Positions 23,727-32,569 of a DNA stretch of 64,000 nucleotides are shown in pieces (position 1 is the stretch's first letter; every line of letters begins with the position of its first letter). The DNA lies in contig NZ_CP041216.1 in NCBI RefSeq assembly GCF_020511155.1, positions 4,154,001 through 4,218,000 on the forward strand, given 5' to 3'. The position numbers and the translations under genes were made by a program. The notes under the pieces were generated by a model that made no database searches, was not told the origin of the DNA, and saw nothing but the letters and a program-made list of their open reading frames with translations. The DNA comes from Shewanella glacialimarina. Its GTDB lineage: Bacteria > Pseudomonadota > Gammaproteobacteria > Enterobacterales > Shewanellaceae.

Positions 23727-24302
23727 ATGACGGCTACCTACTATGTGTACTCACTTAAAGACCCTCGAGAAAAACCAGCTAGAGTGTTTTACATTGGGAA
23801 AGGTACAGGTAGTAGATCAACCGAACATCTAAGAAAAGTAGATGACACTCGTAAAGGAAAACACATTCAAGAGATTTTAAATTCTGGAAGTGTACCTATT
23901 ATTTCCAAAGTGATAGAAAAGTTAACTGAAGAACAAGCATTACAAATTGAACTCGAATTTATTACAAGTTTTGGGACTATTGAAAGTGGTGGTTCCTTAT
24001 ATAATACGATAATCCCAAGGTCTATCAAGCGCAAAACAGATGATAAAGTTACCGTTCCTAATGGTGCAGTCGAAAAAGCTCAGTTAGGATTAAAATTATT
24101 AAAAGATTCAATCGTCTCACTTTCAGAAGAAAATCCAAAAGGAATAACAAATTCTGATTGTGCTCATTACTTGGGCCTACAATCAGATAATGACGGCAAC
24201 CAACAAGACTATCTCACCTATAGTGTTCTGGGAATACTCCTCAAAGAAGGGGTACTTGAGAGCATAAAAGTTGGTAATCGTAGAAAATATAATAAACTCT
24301 GA
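23727..24302 (+). CDS. GIY-YIG domain protein
   Basis: This 191-residue protein has a GIY-YIG nuclease-like N-terminal domain (residues about 4-100): YYVYSLKDP, VFYIGKGTGSRSTEHL and later LEFITSFGTIESGGSLYNTI, resembling LEM-3-like GIY-YIG domains. The C-terminal 80 residues (NSDCAHYLGLQSDNDGNQQD, YSVLGILLKEGVLES) look like a winged helix. The start at 23727 follows AAGGA by seven bases. It ends ten bases before the ATPase gene, so the two may be cotranscribed. A nuclease acting on DNA is inferred from the family. Confidence 0.75.
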   Translation: MTATYYVYSLKDPREKPARVFYIGKGTGSRSTEHLRKVDDTRKGKHIQEILNSGSVPIISKVIEKLTEEQALQIELEFITSFGTIESGGSLYNTIIPRSIKRKTDDKVTVPNGAVEKAQLGLKLLKDSIVSLSEENPKGITNSDCAHYLGLQSDNDGNQQDYLTYSVLGILLKEGVLESIKVGNRRKYNKL

Positions 24303-24312
24303 GGGTTCACTG

Positions 24313-26463
24313 ATGTCAAATATTACAACCACATCATTTAGAGCAAATGCCCATTTACTTAAATTACTCGGTGATCAGCTGATTGGTGATGACCGTTTGG
24401 CTGTATTCGAACTAGTAAAAAATGCTTATGACGCTGATGCAACATCTGTTGAAGTAGAACTAAACCTCAACAACGAACAACCCTATATTGCCATTTGGGA
24501 TCATGATGGCCATGGGATGAATAAAAACACAATCCTAACAAAATGGATGGAAATTGGTACTGAGAGTAAGCGTAATTCCAACTGGATAAGAAGTTCAAAA
24601 TTTGGCCGCCTTCCTCTTGGAGAAAAAGGAGTAGGTCGACTCGCCGTACACAAACTCGGCTCAATTATGCAACTTAATACTAGAAGTAAAGGTTTTCCTG
24701 AAGTTCAAATAACTATTGATTGGCCAAAGGTTATTGGCCAAGCAACATACATCGAAGATACAAAAGTTCAAGTCGAAGAATTGGCAACTCCATTGTATTT
24801 CCCTGATGAAATGACTGGCACACGTATTGTTGTTAGTAATCTCAATAAATTGGAGTGGACAAGGGGAGATATTAGAAGGCTTAAAAGACTTTTGACAAGT
24901 CTAACGTCACCGTTCAAAACAACTTCAGATTTTGAAGTCTTCTTAACCGTGCCAGGCAGAGAAGTTGATTATGATGATGTACTGGATGCCGAAGATGTAA
25001 TTAATAATGCTCTATGGAAGTATGAATTTGAGATTAATACTAACGGAGAATTTTCCTATCATTATACATTTAACCCACCTTCTCTATACTCCTCATTAAA
25101 AAGTGAAACTAAAGCCGGAAACAATGAAGCTTTAGAACTATTTCCGCCATCGAAAGAAGAAAGGTTAAGCCGTTTCTTTGAAAACCGAAATGACTTACTT
25201 TTAACCCCCAATGATTTAACTAACATAGGTCCTATTAAGGGCTGTTTTTATGTTTTTTCCCGAGAAAAAGAGATCCTTAACGCACTAGGGGCATATCAGT
25301 CTATTCGCCAATACCTTGATGACAATACAGGTATCCGTGTTTATAGAGATGGCATTCGAGTATTCAATTATGGTGAGAGAAACGATGATTGGTTAGGTCT
25401 TAACGCTATGCGTGTAAACAACCCAGGCAAGCGTATCGCTGTAAATTTAGTAATTGGCAATGTAGAACTAAACCTTGAAAATAGCCGAGGCCTCGAAGAA
25501 AAAACAAACCGAGAGGGCTTCGATGAAAATGAGGACTTTATACGTTTTCGGCTAATTACCTTCAGTATAATGGAGCATTTTCACTTACTGCACTTAAAGG
25601 CTAGGCAGCAATTACAAGATGCCAAGCAAGGCGCTAATAAAAAAGAAAAGCTGCCAACTCAACGTTTTGAAGAGAATATTCAGAAACTCAAAGACGGACT
25701 CGTTAAGCATAAATTAGACAAAGAACTAGGTGGTCAATTGTCTAAAATAGAGTCTGACTACAAACAAATGCGACAAGTTACACTTAGTGCTGTAACTGGC
25801 GTCAATTTATCTGTAATTTTCCATGAAGTAGAGCGCGGAATTATCCAGTTGAACTCTGACATCCAAAAAAATGTTGACTACAATACGTTACGCGAGCGCT
25901 CTGGACACCTAGCAAAACTACTTGAAGGATTTGCTCCTCTTCTAAAAAACAATGCTAGTAAAAAGTTTCCAGCTAGGGCTCTTATTGAAGGAGCTCTTGA
26001 TTTTTCTCAACATCGTTTCTCCCATCATGGGGTTATTGCTTCCTGTCCATTAAAAACTGATGAGGCAGTCGATTTTGAAATCAAAGGCCCTTCAAATTTA
26101 CTACTTGCTGCCATTAATAATATCATTGATAACGCAATTCACTGGACGGGCTTGAAGGCAGAGAAAGGAAATGACGCTGACTACAAGCCTGGTATTCAAA
26201 TCACCACATTAACTGACTTTTTCAAAGAAGGACCGGCTATTGTGGTTCTGGATAATGGACCAGGATTTGATTTAACTCCTGATGAAGCAATTCAACCATT
26301 TAATACCACTAGACCGGGAGGTATGGGAGTCGGCCTCTACTATGCAGACCAAGTCATGGAATCAATTGGTGGCAAAATAATTATCACAACCGCTGAAGAT
26401 CTAGACCTTTCCGAAGTATACAGCGGTGCTGCTGTAGCATTAGTTTTTAACAAGGTAAATTGA
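24313..26463 (+). CDS. dual-GHKL ATPase / histidine-kinase-like protein
   Basis: This 716-residue protein carries two GHKL ATPase modules. The N-terminal one has an N box ELVKNAYDADA (33-43) and G1 box DHDGHGM (63-69), as in Hsp90/MutL/MORC-like ATPases. The C-terminal one has NNIIDNAIHWT (about 600), LDNGPGF (about 645) and GGMGVGLYYADQVM (about 667), as in histidine kinases. Just before it, IFHEVERGI (about 500) resembles a kinase H-box. No transmembrane segment is seen, so it is probably a soluble sensor. The stop overlaps the next gene in TGATG. I infer a defence-associated signalling kinase; its ligand is unknown. Confidence 0.8.
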   Translation: MSNITTTSFRANAHLLKLLGDQLIGDDRLAVFELVKNAYDADATSVEVELNLNNEQPYIAIWDHDGHGMNKNTILTKWMEIGTESKRNSNWIRSSKFGRLPLGEKGVGRLAVHKLGSIMQLNTRSKGFPEVQITIDWPKVIGQATYIEDTKVQVEELATPLYFPDEMTGTRIVVSNLNKLEWTRGDIRRLKRLLTSLTSPFKTTSDFEVFLTVPGREVDYDDVLDAEDVINNALWKYEFEINTNGEFSYHYTFNPPSLYSSLKSETKAGNNEALELFPPSKEERLSRFFENRNDLLLTPNDLTNIGPIKGCFYVFSREKEILNALGAYQSIRQYLDDNTGIRVYRDGIRVFNYGERNDDWLGLNAMRVNNPGKRIAVNLVIGNVELNLENSRGLEEKTNREGFDENEDFIRFRLITFSIMEHFHLLHLKARQQLQDAKQGANKKEKLPTQRFEENIQKLKDGLVKHKLDKELGGQLSKIESDYKQMRQVTLSAVTGVNLSVIFHEVERGIIQLNSDIQKNVDYNTLRERSGHLAKLLEGFAPLLKNNASKKFPARALIEGALDFSQHRFSHHGVIASCPLKTDEAVDFEIKGPSNLLLAAINNIIDNAIHWTGLKAEKGNDADYKPGIQITTLTDFFKEGPAIVVLDNGPGFDLTPDEAIQPFNTTRPGGMGVGLYYADQVMESIGGKIIITTAEDLDLSEVYSGAAVALVFNKVN

Positions 26464-27854
26464 TGATAAACAATGTAAACATCGTCGCTGTGGACGATGA
26501 ACAACAGCAACTTACAGCAATTCAAAATGCATTTTTTTCTGGTGGTATTCCTTGCTTACCTATTCATTATAAATATGACCTAATGGATAACCGTTCTGGC
26601 ATTGACCATATTGATGTTAGTAACTTTCAACCTAGGATTGTCGTTACAGACTTAAACCTTAGAAATGGCTCTCTAGGTAACACAATGGAGCTAGTAACTC
26701 CAATTGCTGACTTACTTATTAAGTTAGCTATAAAAGGTCCTTATCTTCTTATTTTCTGGTCAGGTGTAACAGCTCAAGTCGAGCGCGTAATGGAATTACT
26801 ACAAGAGCGATTTAGCGAAAAGATTACGCTGCCTCTTCATTTTTCTTGTATCGACAAAGACCTATATTTAGGAAATCAAGACGCTAAAATTTTAACGAAT
26901 AAAATCATTGACTTGATTGATGAAAGTGCATTGCTAAAAGCTCTTTTAGATTGGGAAAGTAGAATAACAAAAGCAGCAAAACAGACTACAAATTCATTAT
27001 TCGATCTCACTAAACCTTCAAGTCTCAACCCTGGAGCAGGCTACCAATCGCAACACAGATCTGAATTGGAACGTGTATTGGCAAAAATAGGGAATGAGAC
27101 TATAGGGGTTTTGAATGCAAATGAAGCCCCAGAACTCGCTCTAGATTTAGGTTTAGCCCCAGTTTTACACGACCAATTAAACTCTATTTCAAATGAGAAC
27201 GATAGTCATATTTGGAAAAATGCAGCGCCAAATATAGGTGTAAATATAGATATTGATCAAGAGTTAGCGACAAAACTCAATTCTTTCTATCACATCGAAC
27301 AAGTAAATGCTGACTACTCAAAAGCTTGTCGGGGAGTATTTCTTGAACTTGATAGCAATGTATTAAGAGATCAAACAAAACTCACTAAACTCGAAAACCG
27401 ATTTGGAACTACTATTAAGGAACTTATTGAGGAAGAGTTCCTCGAACAAATTGTCAAAGTGAATAATAGGGAGTTGGTACGAAAATCTACTAAATTAGGT
27501 TTCGTCGAAATTTCTGCCGAGTGTGACCAAGCTCAGAAGAAAACTAAATTACATCGATATGTAATTGCCGCACTAACACCACTAAAGCACTCTCCCGAAG
27601 GTGAGCCCGAATATAATATATTTGGGAAACAAAACAAAAAGTCTCATAATGGCATTTATCGGGTGCCAGACATAAACATCGCCGGGGTTGATTATATGCT
27701 ACAGCTATCCTTTAAATATCAAATAGGCTCTCTGCCATCTGAAAATTTATGGTTAGGGAATCCTCTATTTAGACTTCGAGATCAGATAATGATCGATATT
27801 TCATTTAACTGCGCACAGTATATCTCACGTCCGGGTATAGTTGCTTTCAAGTAA
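26463..27854 (+). CDS. receiver-domain protein, partner of the GHKL kinase
   Basis: This 463-residue protein starts with an atypical response-regulator receiver domain. VAVDDEQQQ supplies the acidic pair (D11, D12), VTDLNLRNG the likely phospho-acceptor D63, and CIDKDLY a candidate conserved lysine (K132). The C-terminal 300 residues match no DNA-binding or effector domain that I recognise. It overlaps the upstream kinase gene by one base, so the two are a coupled pair. The 3' end overlaps the convergent methyltransferase gene by 30 bases. Confidence 0.75.
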   Translation: MINNVNIVAVDDEQQQLTAIQNAFFSGGIPCLPIHYKYDLMDNRSGIDHIDVSNFQPRIVVTDLNLRNGSLGNTMELVTPIADLLIKLAIKGPYLLIFWSGVTAQVERVMELLQERFSEKITLPLHFSCIDKDLYLGNQDAKILTNKIIDLIDESALLKALLDWESRITKAAKQTTNSLFDLTKPSSLNPGAGYQSQHRSELERVLAKIGNETIGVLNANEAPELALDLGLAPVLHDQLNSISNENDSHIWKNAAPNIGVNIDIDQELATKLNSFYHIEQVNADYSKACRGVFLELDSNVLRDQTKLTKLENRFGTTIKELIEEEFLEQIVKVNNRELVRKSTKLGFVEISAECDQAQKKTKLHRYVIAALTPLKHSPEGEPEYNIFGKQNKKSHNGIYRVPDINIAGVDYMLQLSFKYQIGSLPSENLWLGNPLFRLRDQIMIDISFNCAQYISRPGIVAFK

Positions 27855-29375
27855 CTTCATAACAACCCTACCAATCTGCTGTGCCAAATACGGTGGCACA
27901 GCATTTCCTACCTGCACATACTGCTGTGTCCTATTCCCTTCAAATAAATAGTTATCAGGAAATGTCTGTAACCTTGCAGCTTCTCGCACAGTTAAACTTC
28001 TACACTGCTGTGGGTCGTAGTGTATGAAGTAATGACCGTCCTTAGAAATGTGACTAGTCACAGTCGTAGCGCACTTATTTGCAGCTTGAGTTCTGAAGCG
28101 ATCGGCATGCACACCAGAATCCCAATTTTCATGATCAGGGGCTAACTCTAACGGATAATCTCTTGCTTTAGGTGATGTACCACCACTTAACTTAGTAAAC
28201 GCAGCGCTGAAAGCATAACGAAGTAAATCTGAAGTCATGTGCCCGCGAGTAGCATGATTTAACACACAACCAGGATGGCCATCCAAATACCAGTCTTCAA
28301 GATGAACAGGTATAATTCGCTCAAGTTCTGGCAATAGAGAACTTTGACGATCTAACCCTAACATTGGTTCAAGATTTAATTTATCAACAGCACCACTCTC
28401 GAATCGCATTTTCAAAATACGTTTTAACTTTTTAGCATTTATTTGTACTTGGTTTTCCCAATCTTTTTGAATATCTTTCTGCTTAGACAAGCCACTTCTT
28501 AATGGAGGTAAATCAGACAGCACTTGCTCAACAGTTACAGCTTTCTCCATCGGATGAATGGTACTAGGTACATGGGCTATACCCTGTCGTACTCCCAACA
28601 AAATTACACGATGCCGTGCTTGAGGGACGCCATAATTTTCAGAACGAATAAGAAAGTCTGAGGAGTCTAGGTATTGAGGATCGTTTGGATCGTCGGCCTC
28701 TACAACAAGTGAAAAAACTCTATATTTAGCAACACCACTGACTTCTGTAACTAGTCCTGGATCTCTCAAATCTTCTAATATCTGAGGAAACATAACCTCG
28801 CCATCGATTTTGGCAGATAGAATACCTCGTACATTTTCCATAACAAATACATCAGGTTGTGCTATAGATAATACTTTAAGGTATTCCTTGTATAAGAAGT
28901 TTCGGTGGTCATCTTCAGCCTTGTAGTCTTTGATTCCCGCATTGCGAGAACGTCCAGCTAAAGAGTATGCCTGACAGGGCGGCCCGCCAATGACTATTTT
29001 GGGGCCTTTATGAGCTGCAACTAGTTCACGAATGCGAGTATGAATTAGCTCGTTATCTTCACCAAGAGCCCTTGGTTCTTCTAACGTTTCGTATATTGCC
29101 TCTTGAGCTTGGTGAGGGTATAACTCAAAAATCTCATTCCGAGTTAACTTCCCACGAACATAATTGAAGTAGTCTTCTAATCCGCCATCTAATTCTTTAA
29201 TTTTTCTGTAGAAGGCTCGCGTTGTTAATGTTTTATGTGCCGAAGGCTCTTTCTCGACCGATACACCAATATTGAATGGTTTGTTACCATCTTCATCTGT
29301 TACAGAAGACACACCTTCCCCAAGCCCGCCAGGCCCAGCAAAAAGATCGATTACAAGAATTTCACCAGTTTTCAT
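27825..29375 (-). CDS. DNA (cytosine-5) methyltransferase, DrmMII-like
   Basis: This 516-residue C5 methyltransferase begins MKTGEILVIDLFAGPGGLGE (motif I). It shows the catalytic PCQ in IGGPPCQAYSLAGRSRN, ENV in VFVMENVRGIL, QARHRVILLG and the C-terminal QVGNAVPPYLAQQIG. It is longer than minimal Dcm proteins, with extra sequence in the variable region that should set specificity. It is on the same strand as the DISARM-like genes but separated by about 190 bases. DISARM class 2 operons encode a C5 methyltransferase (DrmMII) that marks self DNA, so the same role is inferred. No adjacent restriction endonuclease is seen. Confidence 0.88.
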   Translation of the reverse strand: MKTGEILVIDLFAGPGGLGEGVSSVTDEDGNKPFNIGVSVEKEPSAHKTLTTRAFYRKIKELDGGLEDYFNYVRGKLTRNEIFELYPHQAQEAIYETLEEPRALGEDNELIHTRIRELVAAHKGPKIVIGGPPCQAYSLAGRSRNAGIKDYKAEDDHRNFLYKEYLKVLSIAQPDVFVMENVRGILSAKIDGEVMFPQILEDLRDPGLVTEVSGVAKYRVFSLVVEADDPNDPQYLDSSDFLIRSENYGVPQARHRVILLGVRQGIAHVPSTIHPMEKAVTVEQVLSDLPPLRSGLSKQKDIQKDWENQVQINAKKLKRILKMRFESGAVDKLNLEPMLGLDRQSSLLPELERIIPVHLEDWYLDGHPGCVLNHATRGHMTSDLLRYAFSAAFTKLSGGTSPKARDYPLELAPDHENWDSGVHADRFRTQAANKCATTVTSHISKDGHYFIHYDPQQCRSLTVREAARLQTFPDNYLFEGNRTQQYVQVGNAVPPYLAQQIGRVVMKLLESNYTRT

Positions 29376-29564
29376 TTAACTACTACTATCAATAAAATTT
29401 CCAGGCAATCATACCAGGCATAGATTTCTGAACAATCTATTTATCATTGTTCAGTCTACATAATCAGTTTATTAGCCCTGTGTTAGTAACCTACCGACTT
29501 ATACCACCACTCACTGCAGGAAAATAGAACACAATTACAAGAAATATTTTGTAGCATTTTGATT

Positions 29565-31052
29565 TTACATAAAAGTTGTTTTTCTTGCGTTTAACAACTT
29601 CAGCGATGACATTTTGCTCAGTTCACATCTTAAAAAGCTCTTTATCTCTATGATATCTGCAGCCTTAGCAGCCCATCGAAGGTAAACACCATTGTGATCA
29701 ACTTCAAACCGTACTCCTTCCTTGAGACTAGATTGTAATTGAATCAGATCAAGCGCTAACTTACCCTTATACCTCTTTTTACCAGCTTCAGTACTGAGAT
29801 TGATTAACAACAACGAAAGATTAGAACTATGCTCATCCACCAACAAACTCATTCTAAAACCTGAGTTAGGGAACACTCCCTCTATATCAAACTCCTGATA
29901 GCCATCAATAGCTCCCTTCGACTCAGTTAAAAAATCGCACTCTGATATTAAATAATTTTTCACTATCTTAGTATCATTAGGGAGGACTTCTTTTGCCTCA
30001 AGGTTAGTAGTTGATTGAGTTTCACTTTGGTAAAATTCATTATTATGTAGTGCAGCATTAAGATTCTGAAGCCATGCCCTGTTCTCACCAATGCATCCTC
30101 TCTGCTCAGAGTTGAGTAAACTAAAGCCTGAGCGTAAACTAATAAACGCTTTAGCAGCTTTATATACTAAAGGCCCGATCTCTAAAATATTCTTTTCTTT
30201 TAACGCTCTCAAATAACTAAACTCAGGGTTTAACAGTACTAAAATTATCGCTCTTAATACGATAGAACCATCTTCAGGATCTATAAATAATTTGTCAGGG
30301 ACATTTTCACTATTTACAAAAGCTTGTGCTAGAACTTGCCATTGAGTATATTTTTTTTGACTAGCGATATTCACTGGCACTAGAGTGTTTAATTGCTGCA
30401 GCACCTCGTTGGCATTCCATCCAGCATCTAAACCATTGTCCAGACACAGCTCTATGAAGTGCTCTAATACGGAAATATCAATTTCATCATTACTTTCAAC
30501 ATTCATTAAAACTCTAATTAAATCAACCTTTGAATACCCAGGTCTGAGTATTGAAGTCACATTGTCTAATTGAGGGTATTCTATTAACCAATCATAAATT
30601 AACGCCATGATGCCATCTTCTAACATCATCATATTCACAAAATCAATCTTAGAAACTGGTTCAGGAGGGGTTATCTCTAGTACCAGAGTATTCACATCGC
30701 CAACAACAGAGGTAACAACCTCACAATCAAGTGATTCGACATTAAAATTTTCATAACTACTGTCAAGAAATGCCTGTCTCAATTCTGCGTCGGGAAACCA
30801 AACTTTTTCTAAGTTTTTGAATGAATATGCATTTTTATTTTCCTTACACGATAATTCGAGTAAGAGGAAACCGTCATTCATTGCTCCACTATTAACAACT
30901 GCTTGGCTATCAGACCAGTTTAGAAGAGTTTTCTGATTAACTTTAGCGCAAAGTGAAGAGAGTATGACCTCATATGCAAGTACATATCGAGAGAAATACT
31001 TTTTAGGTATTAATAAGTAAGAGGATTTTTCATTCATTAAGTAACCAGCCAT
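29565..31052 (-). CDS. unknown protein of the DISARM-like operon
   Basis: I do not recognise this 495-residue protein. It is soluble, leucine-rich and without visible motifs of a nuclease, methylase or ATPase. In particular no H-x-K-x4-D phospholipase D motif is present, so it is not an obvious DrmC. Segments such as PKKYFSRYVLAYEVILSSL, ILRPGYSKVDLIRVLMNVES and VDHNGVYLRWAAKAAD may help later searches. It overlaps the stop of the UvrD-like helicase gene by one base (TAATG), implying that the two act together. DrmE-like or adaptor roles are possible but unproven. Confidence 0.6.
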   Translation of the reverse strand: MAGYLMNEKSSYLLIPKKYFSRYVLAYEVILSSLCAKVNQKTLLNWSDSQAVVNSGAMNDGFLLLELSCKENKNAYSFKNLEKVWFPDAELRQAFLDSSYENFNVESLDCEVVTSVVGDVNTLVLEITPPEPVSKIDFVNMMMLEDGIMALIYDWLIEYPQLDNVTSILRPGYSKVDLIRVLMNVESNDEIDISVLEHFIELCLDNGLDAGWNANEVLQQLNTLVPVNIASQKKYTQWQVLAQAFVNSENVPDKLFIDPEDGSIVLRAIILVLLNPEFSYLRALKEKNILEIGPLVYKAAKAFISLRSGFSLLNSEQRGCIGENRAWLQNLNAALHNNEFYQSETQSTTNLEAKEVLPNDTKIVKNYLISECDFLTESKGAIDGYQEFDIEGVFPNSGFRMSLLVDEHSSNLSLLLINLSTEAGKKRYKGKLALDLIQLQSSLKEGVRFEVDHNGVYLRWAAKAADIIEIKSFLRCELSKMSSLKLLNARKTTFM

Positions 31053-32569
31053 TAGATTTCCCTATATTCCATTAACCCTGAACCTTCACTTGGTAAATGC
31101 TCTAATATGGGAGCCTTACTCTTCTCATCTTTAAGATACATTAATACTAATTCAGAACGAGCCCGAGAACACACTACATACATATTCATCTGAAATGTTA
31201 CTAACTCTGTATCACTAAAAGAAAAGTTTTGTAGCTCTGGGATAAATACCGTATCAAACTCCAACCCCTTGCAACTTCTTCTATTCAATATAGTAATTAC
31301 GCCTTGCTCATCAAACTTTAAAGTTTCACTTGTTTTCGGATCAAAGCTCGAATATGTCTGTACCTTATAATTTGGTAGCTCAGCAATCAGCTTATCAAAA
31401 TAAAACCGACGATCATCGTCTGAGTCTACAACTATAGCAACCTCTTGCGCACCTCTAAATTTCAAGTAGTTCTTAATATACATTACTTGCTGCAATTGTT
31501 CTTTTACAGCAACCAGCTTAGGTTTATCACCTGTTTTTTCTGGTATATCTGGCGTTCCCGTTGGCAACCCAACATAGAAATACTGCGCTAGCAATGCTAT
31601 TGGTTTTGTATTTCTAAAGTTCTGAGTCAAGCGGAACTCATTTTCTTTCTTTATCTTCAGGCATTTACGAATATCTTCCAAAGATGAATTTTGGCCATCA
31701 TGTAAACGCTGATTTTCATCCGCTAAAATTGTTATCCCACCATTAATCATGCATCGGCTCGCACCAAGCAAAAATTTAAAAAAATCAGGAGGGAAATCCT
31801 GAGCTTCATCAATAATTAAATGTCCCCAATCTATAAACTTGTCTGAGTCTAGCTCTAGGTATTGGTCAAGCATAAGCTCCCAATCGTAATGCCATTTCTT
31901 TAATTCTGGAGGATCAAACTTCCCACCAAAACCTAACCATCTCTCAAATCTTTCAAAATTATCATCTAATTGTTGTTTAGTAATAAACCATCTTTTTTTT
32001 TGCTGATCGAAGTTTGCTCCAGCAGCCTTGACCTCAACCCGCTCTTCATAGCAGGGTTTCAAATAAATTTTATCTTGAGCTTGGAGTATCGGTATAAACT
32101 CTGGCCATTTAGAGAAAAGTTTACTATCCGCTTCATAGACATCACGGTTAACAAACCACTTCTTTAATACTCTGTCAAATCGGCCACCAGCAGCTTTTAC
32201 TTCATCTTTATCACTAAATGGATTATTCAAAAAAACCTTATCAGATTTAGATGTAGCTTCTGAGTCATCAGCTTCTCTCTCTATACAGTGCAGTTTCCAC
32301 CATTCAGGTAACCAGCTATGCATCGTTTTTGAATTTACATCACCATCAATCTCAGCGGCTATATTTTGTGTATAACTTCTCAAAACACGGTTATACATTA
32401 ATACTACTGCTGTTATTTTTTTACGGGATAAAGCTTGAGCCCTCAAAAAAGCGATCACGGTTTTACCAGTTCCTGGAGGACCAGAAACCATCACACTACC
32501 TGAGATAGGAGCATCTTCAAAAACATCCTGTTGCTCCTCGCTTATTTGACGAGCATTCGGCATTCGCAT
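31052..32569 (-). CDS. UvrD-type superfamily 1 helicase with two DUF5710-like inserts
   Basis: This 505-residue helicase has Walker A GPPGTGKT (30-37), Walker B IIDEAQDF (252-259), motif III-like ITILADENQRL, QNFRNT (motif IV) and a C-terminal NRRSCKGLEFDTVFIPEL. Between motifs I and II it carries two similar short modules: KVFLNNPFSDKDEVKAAGGR (from 111) and KIYLKPCYEERVEVKAAGAN (from 167), each followed by KKWFV or KRWFI. These match the pattern of DUF5710. The gene is joined by TAATG overlaps to drmB upstream and the 495-residue gene downstream. Confidence 0.82.
   Translation of the reverse strand: MRMPNARQISEEQQDVFEDAPISGSVMVSGPPGTGKTVIAFLRAQALSRKKITAVVLMYNRVLRSYTQNIAAEIDGDVNSKTMHSWLPEWWKLHCIEREADDSEATSKSDKVFLNNPFSDKDEVKAAGGRFDRVLKKWFVNRDVYEADSKLFSKWPEFIPILQAQDKIYLKPCYEERVEVKAAGANFDQQKKRWFITKQQLDDNFERFERWLGFGGKFDPPELKKWHYDWELMLDQYLELDSDKFIDWGHLIIDEAQDFPPDFFKFLLGASRCMINGGITILADENQRLHDGQNSSLEDIRKCLKIKKENEFRLTQNFRNTKPIALLAQYFYVGLPTGTPDIPEKTGDKPKLVAVKEQLQQVMYIKNYLKFRGAQEVAIVVDSDDDRRFYFDKLIAELPNYKVQTYSSFDPKTSETLKFDEQGVITILNRRSCKGLEFDTVFIPELQNFSFSDTELVTFQMNMYVVCSRARSELVLMYLKDEKSKAPILEHLPSEGSGLMEYREI

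Noticed and set aside
26463-27854. Detocs-type system (kinase, receiver, nucleosidase)
   Set aside because: No purine nucleoside phosphorylase-like effector gene is adjacent, and the kinase has an extra N-terminal GHKL domain.
29565-31052. The 495-residue protein as DrmC
   Set aside because: No H-x-K-x4-D phospholipase D motif can be found in it, and it is about twice the usual DrmC length.
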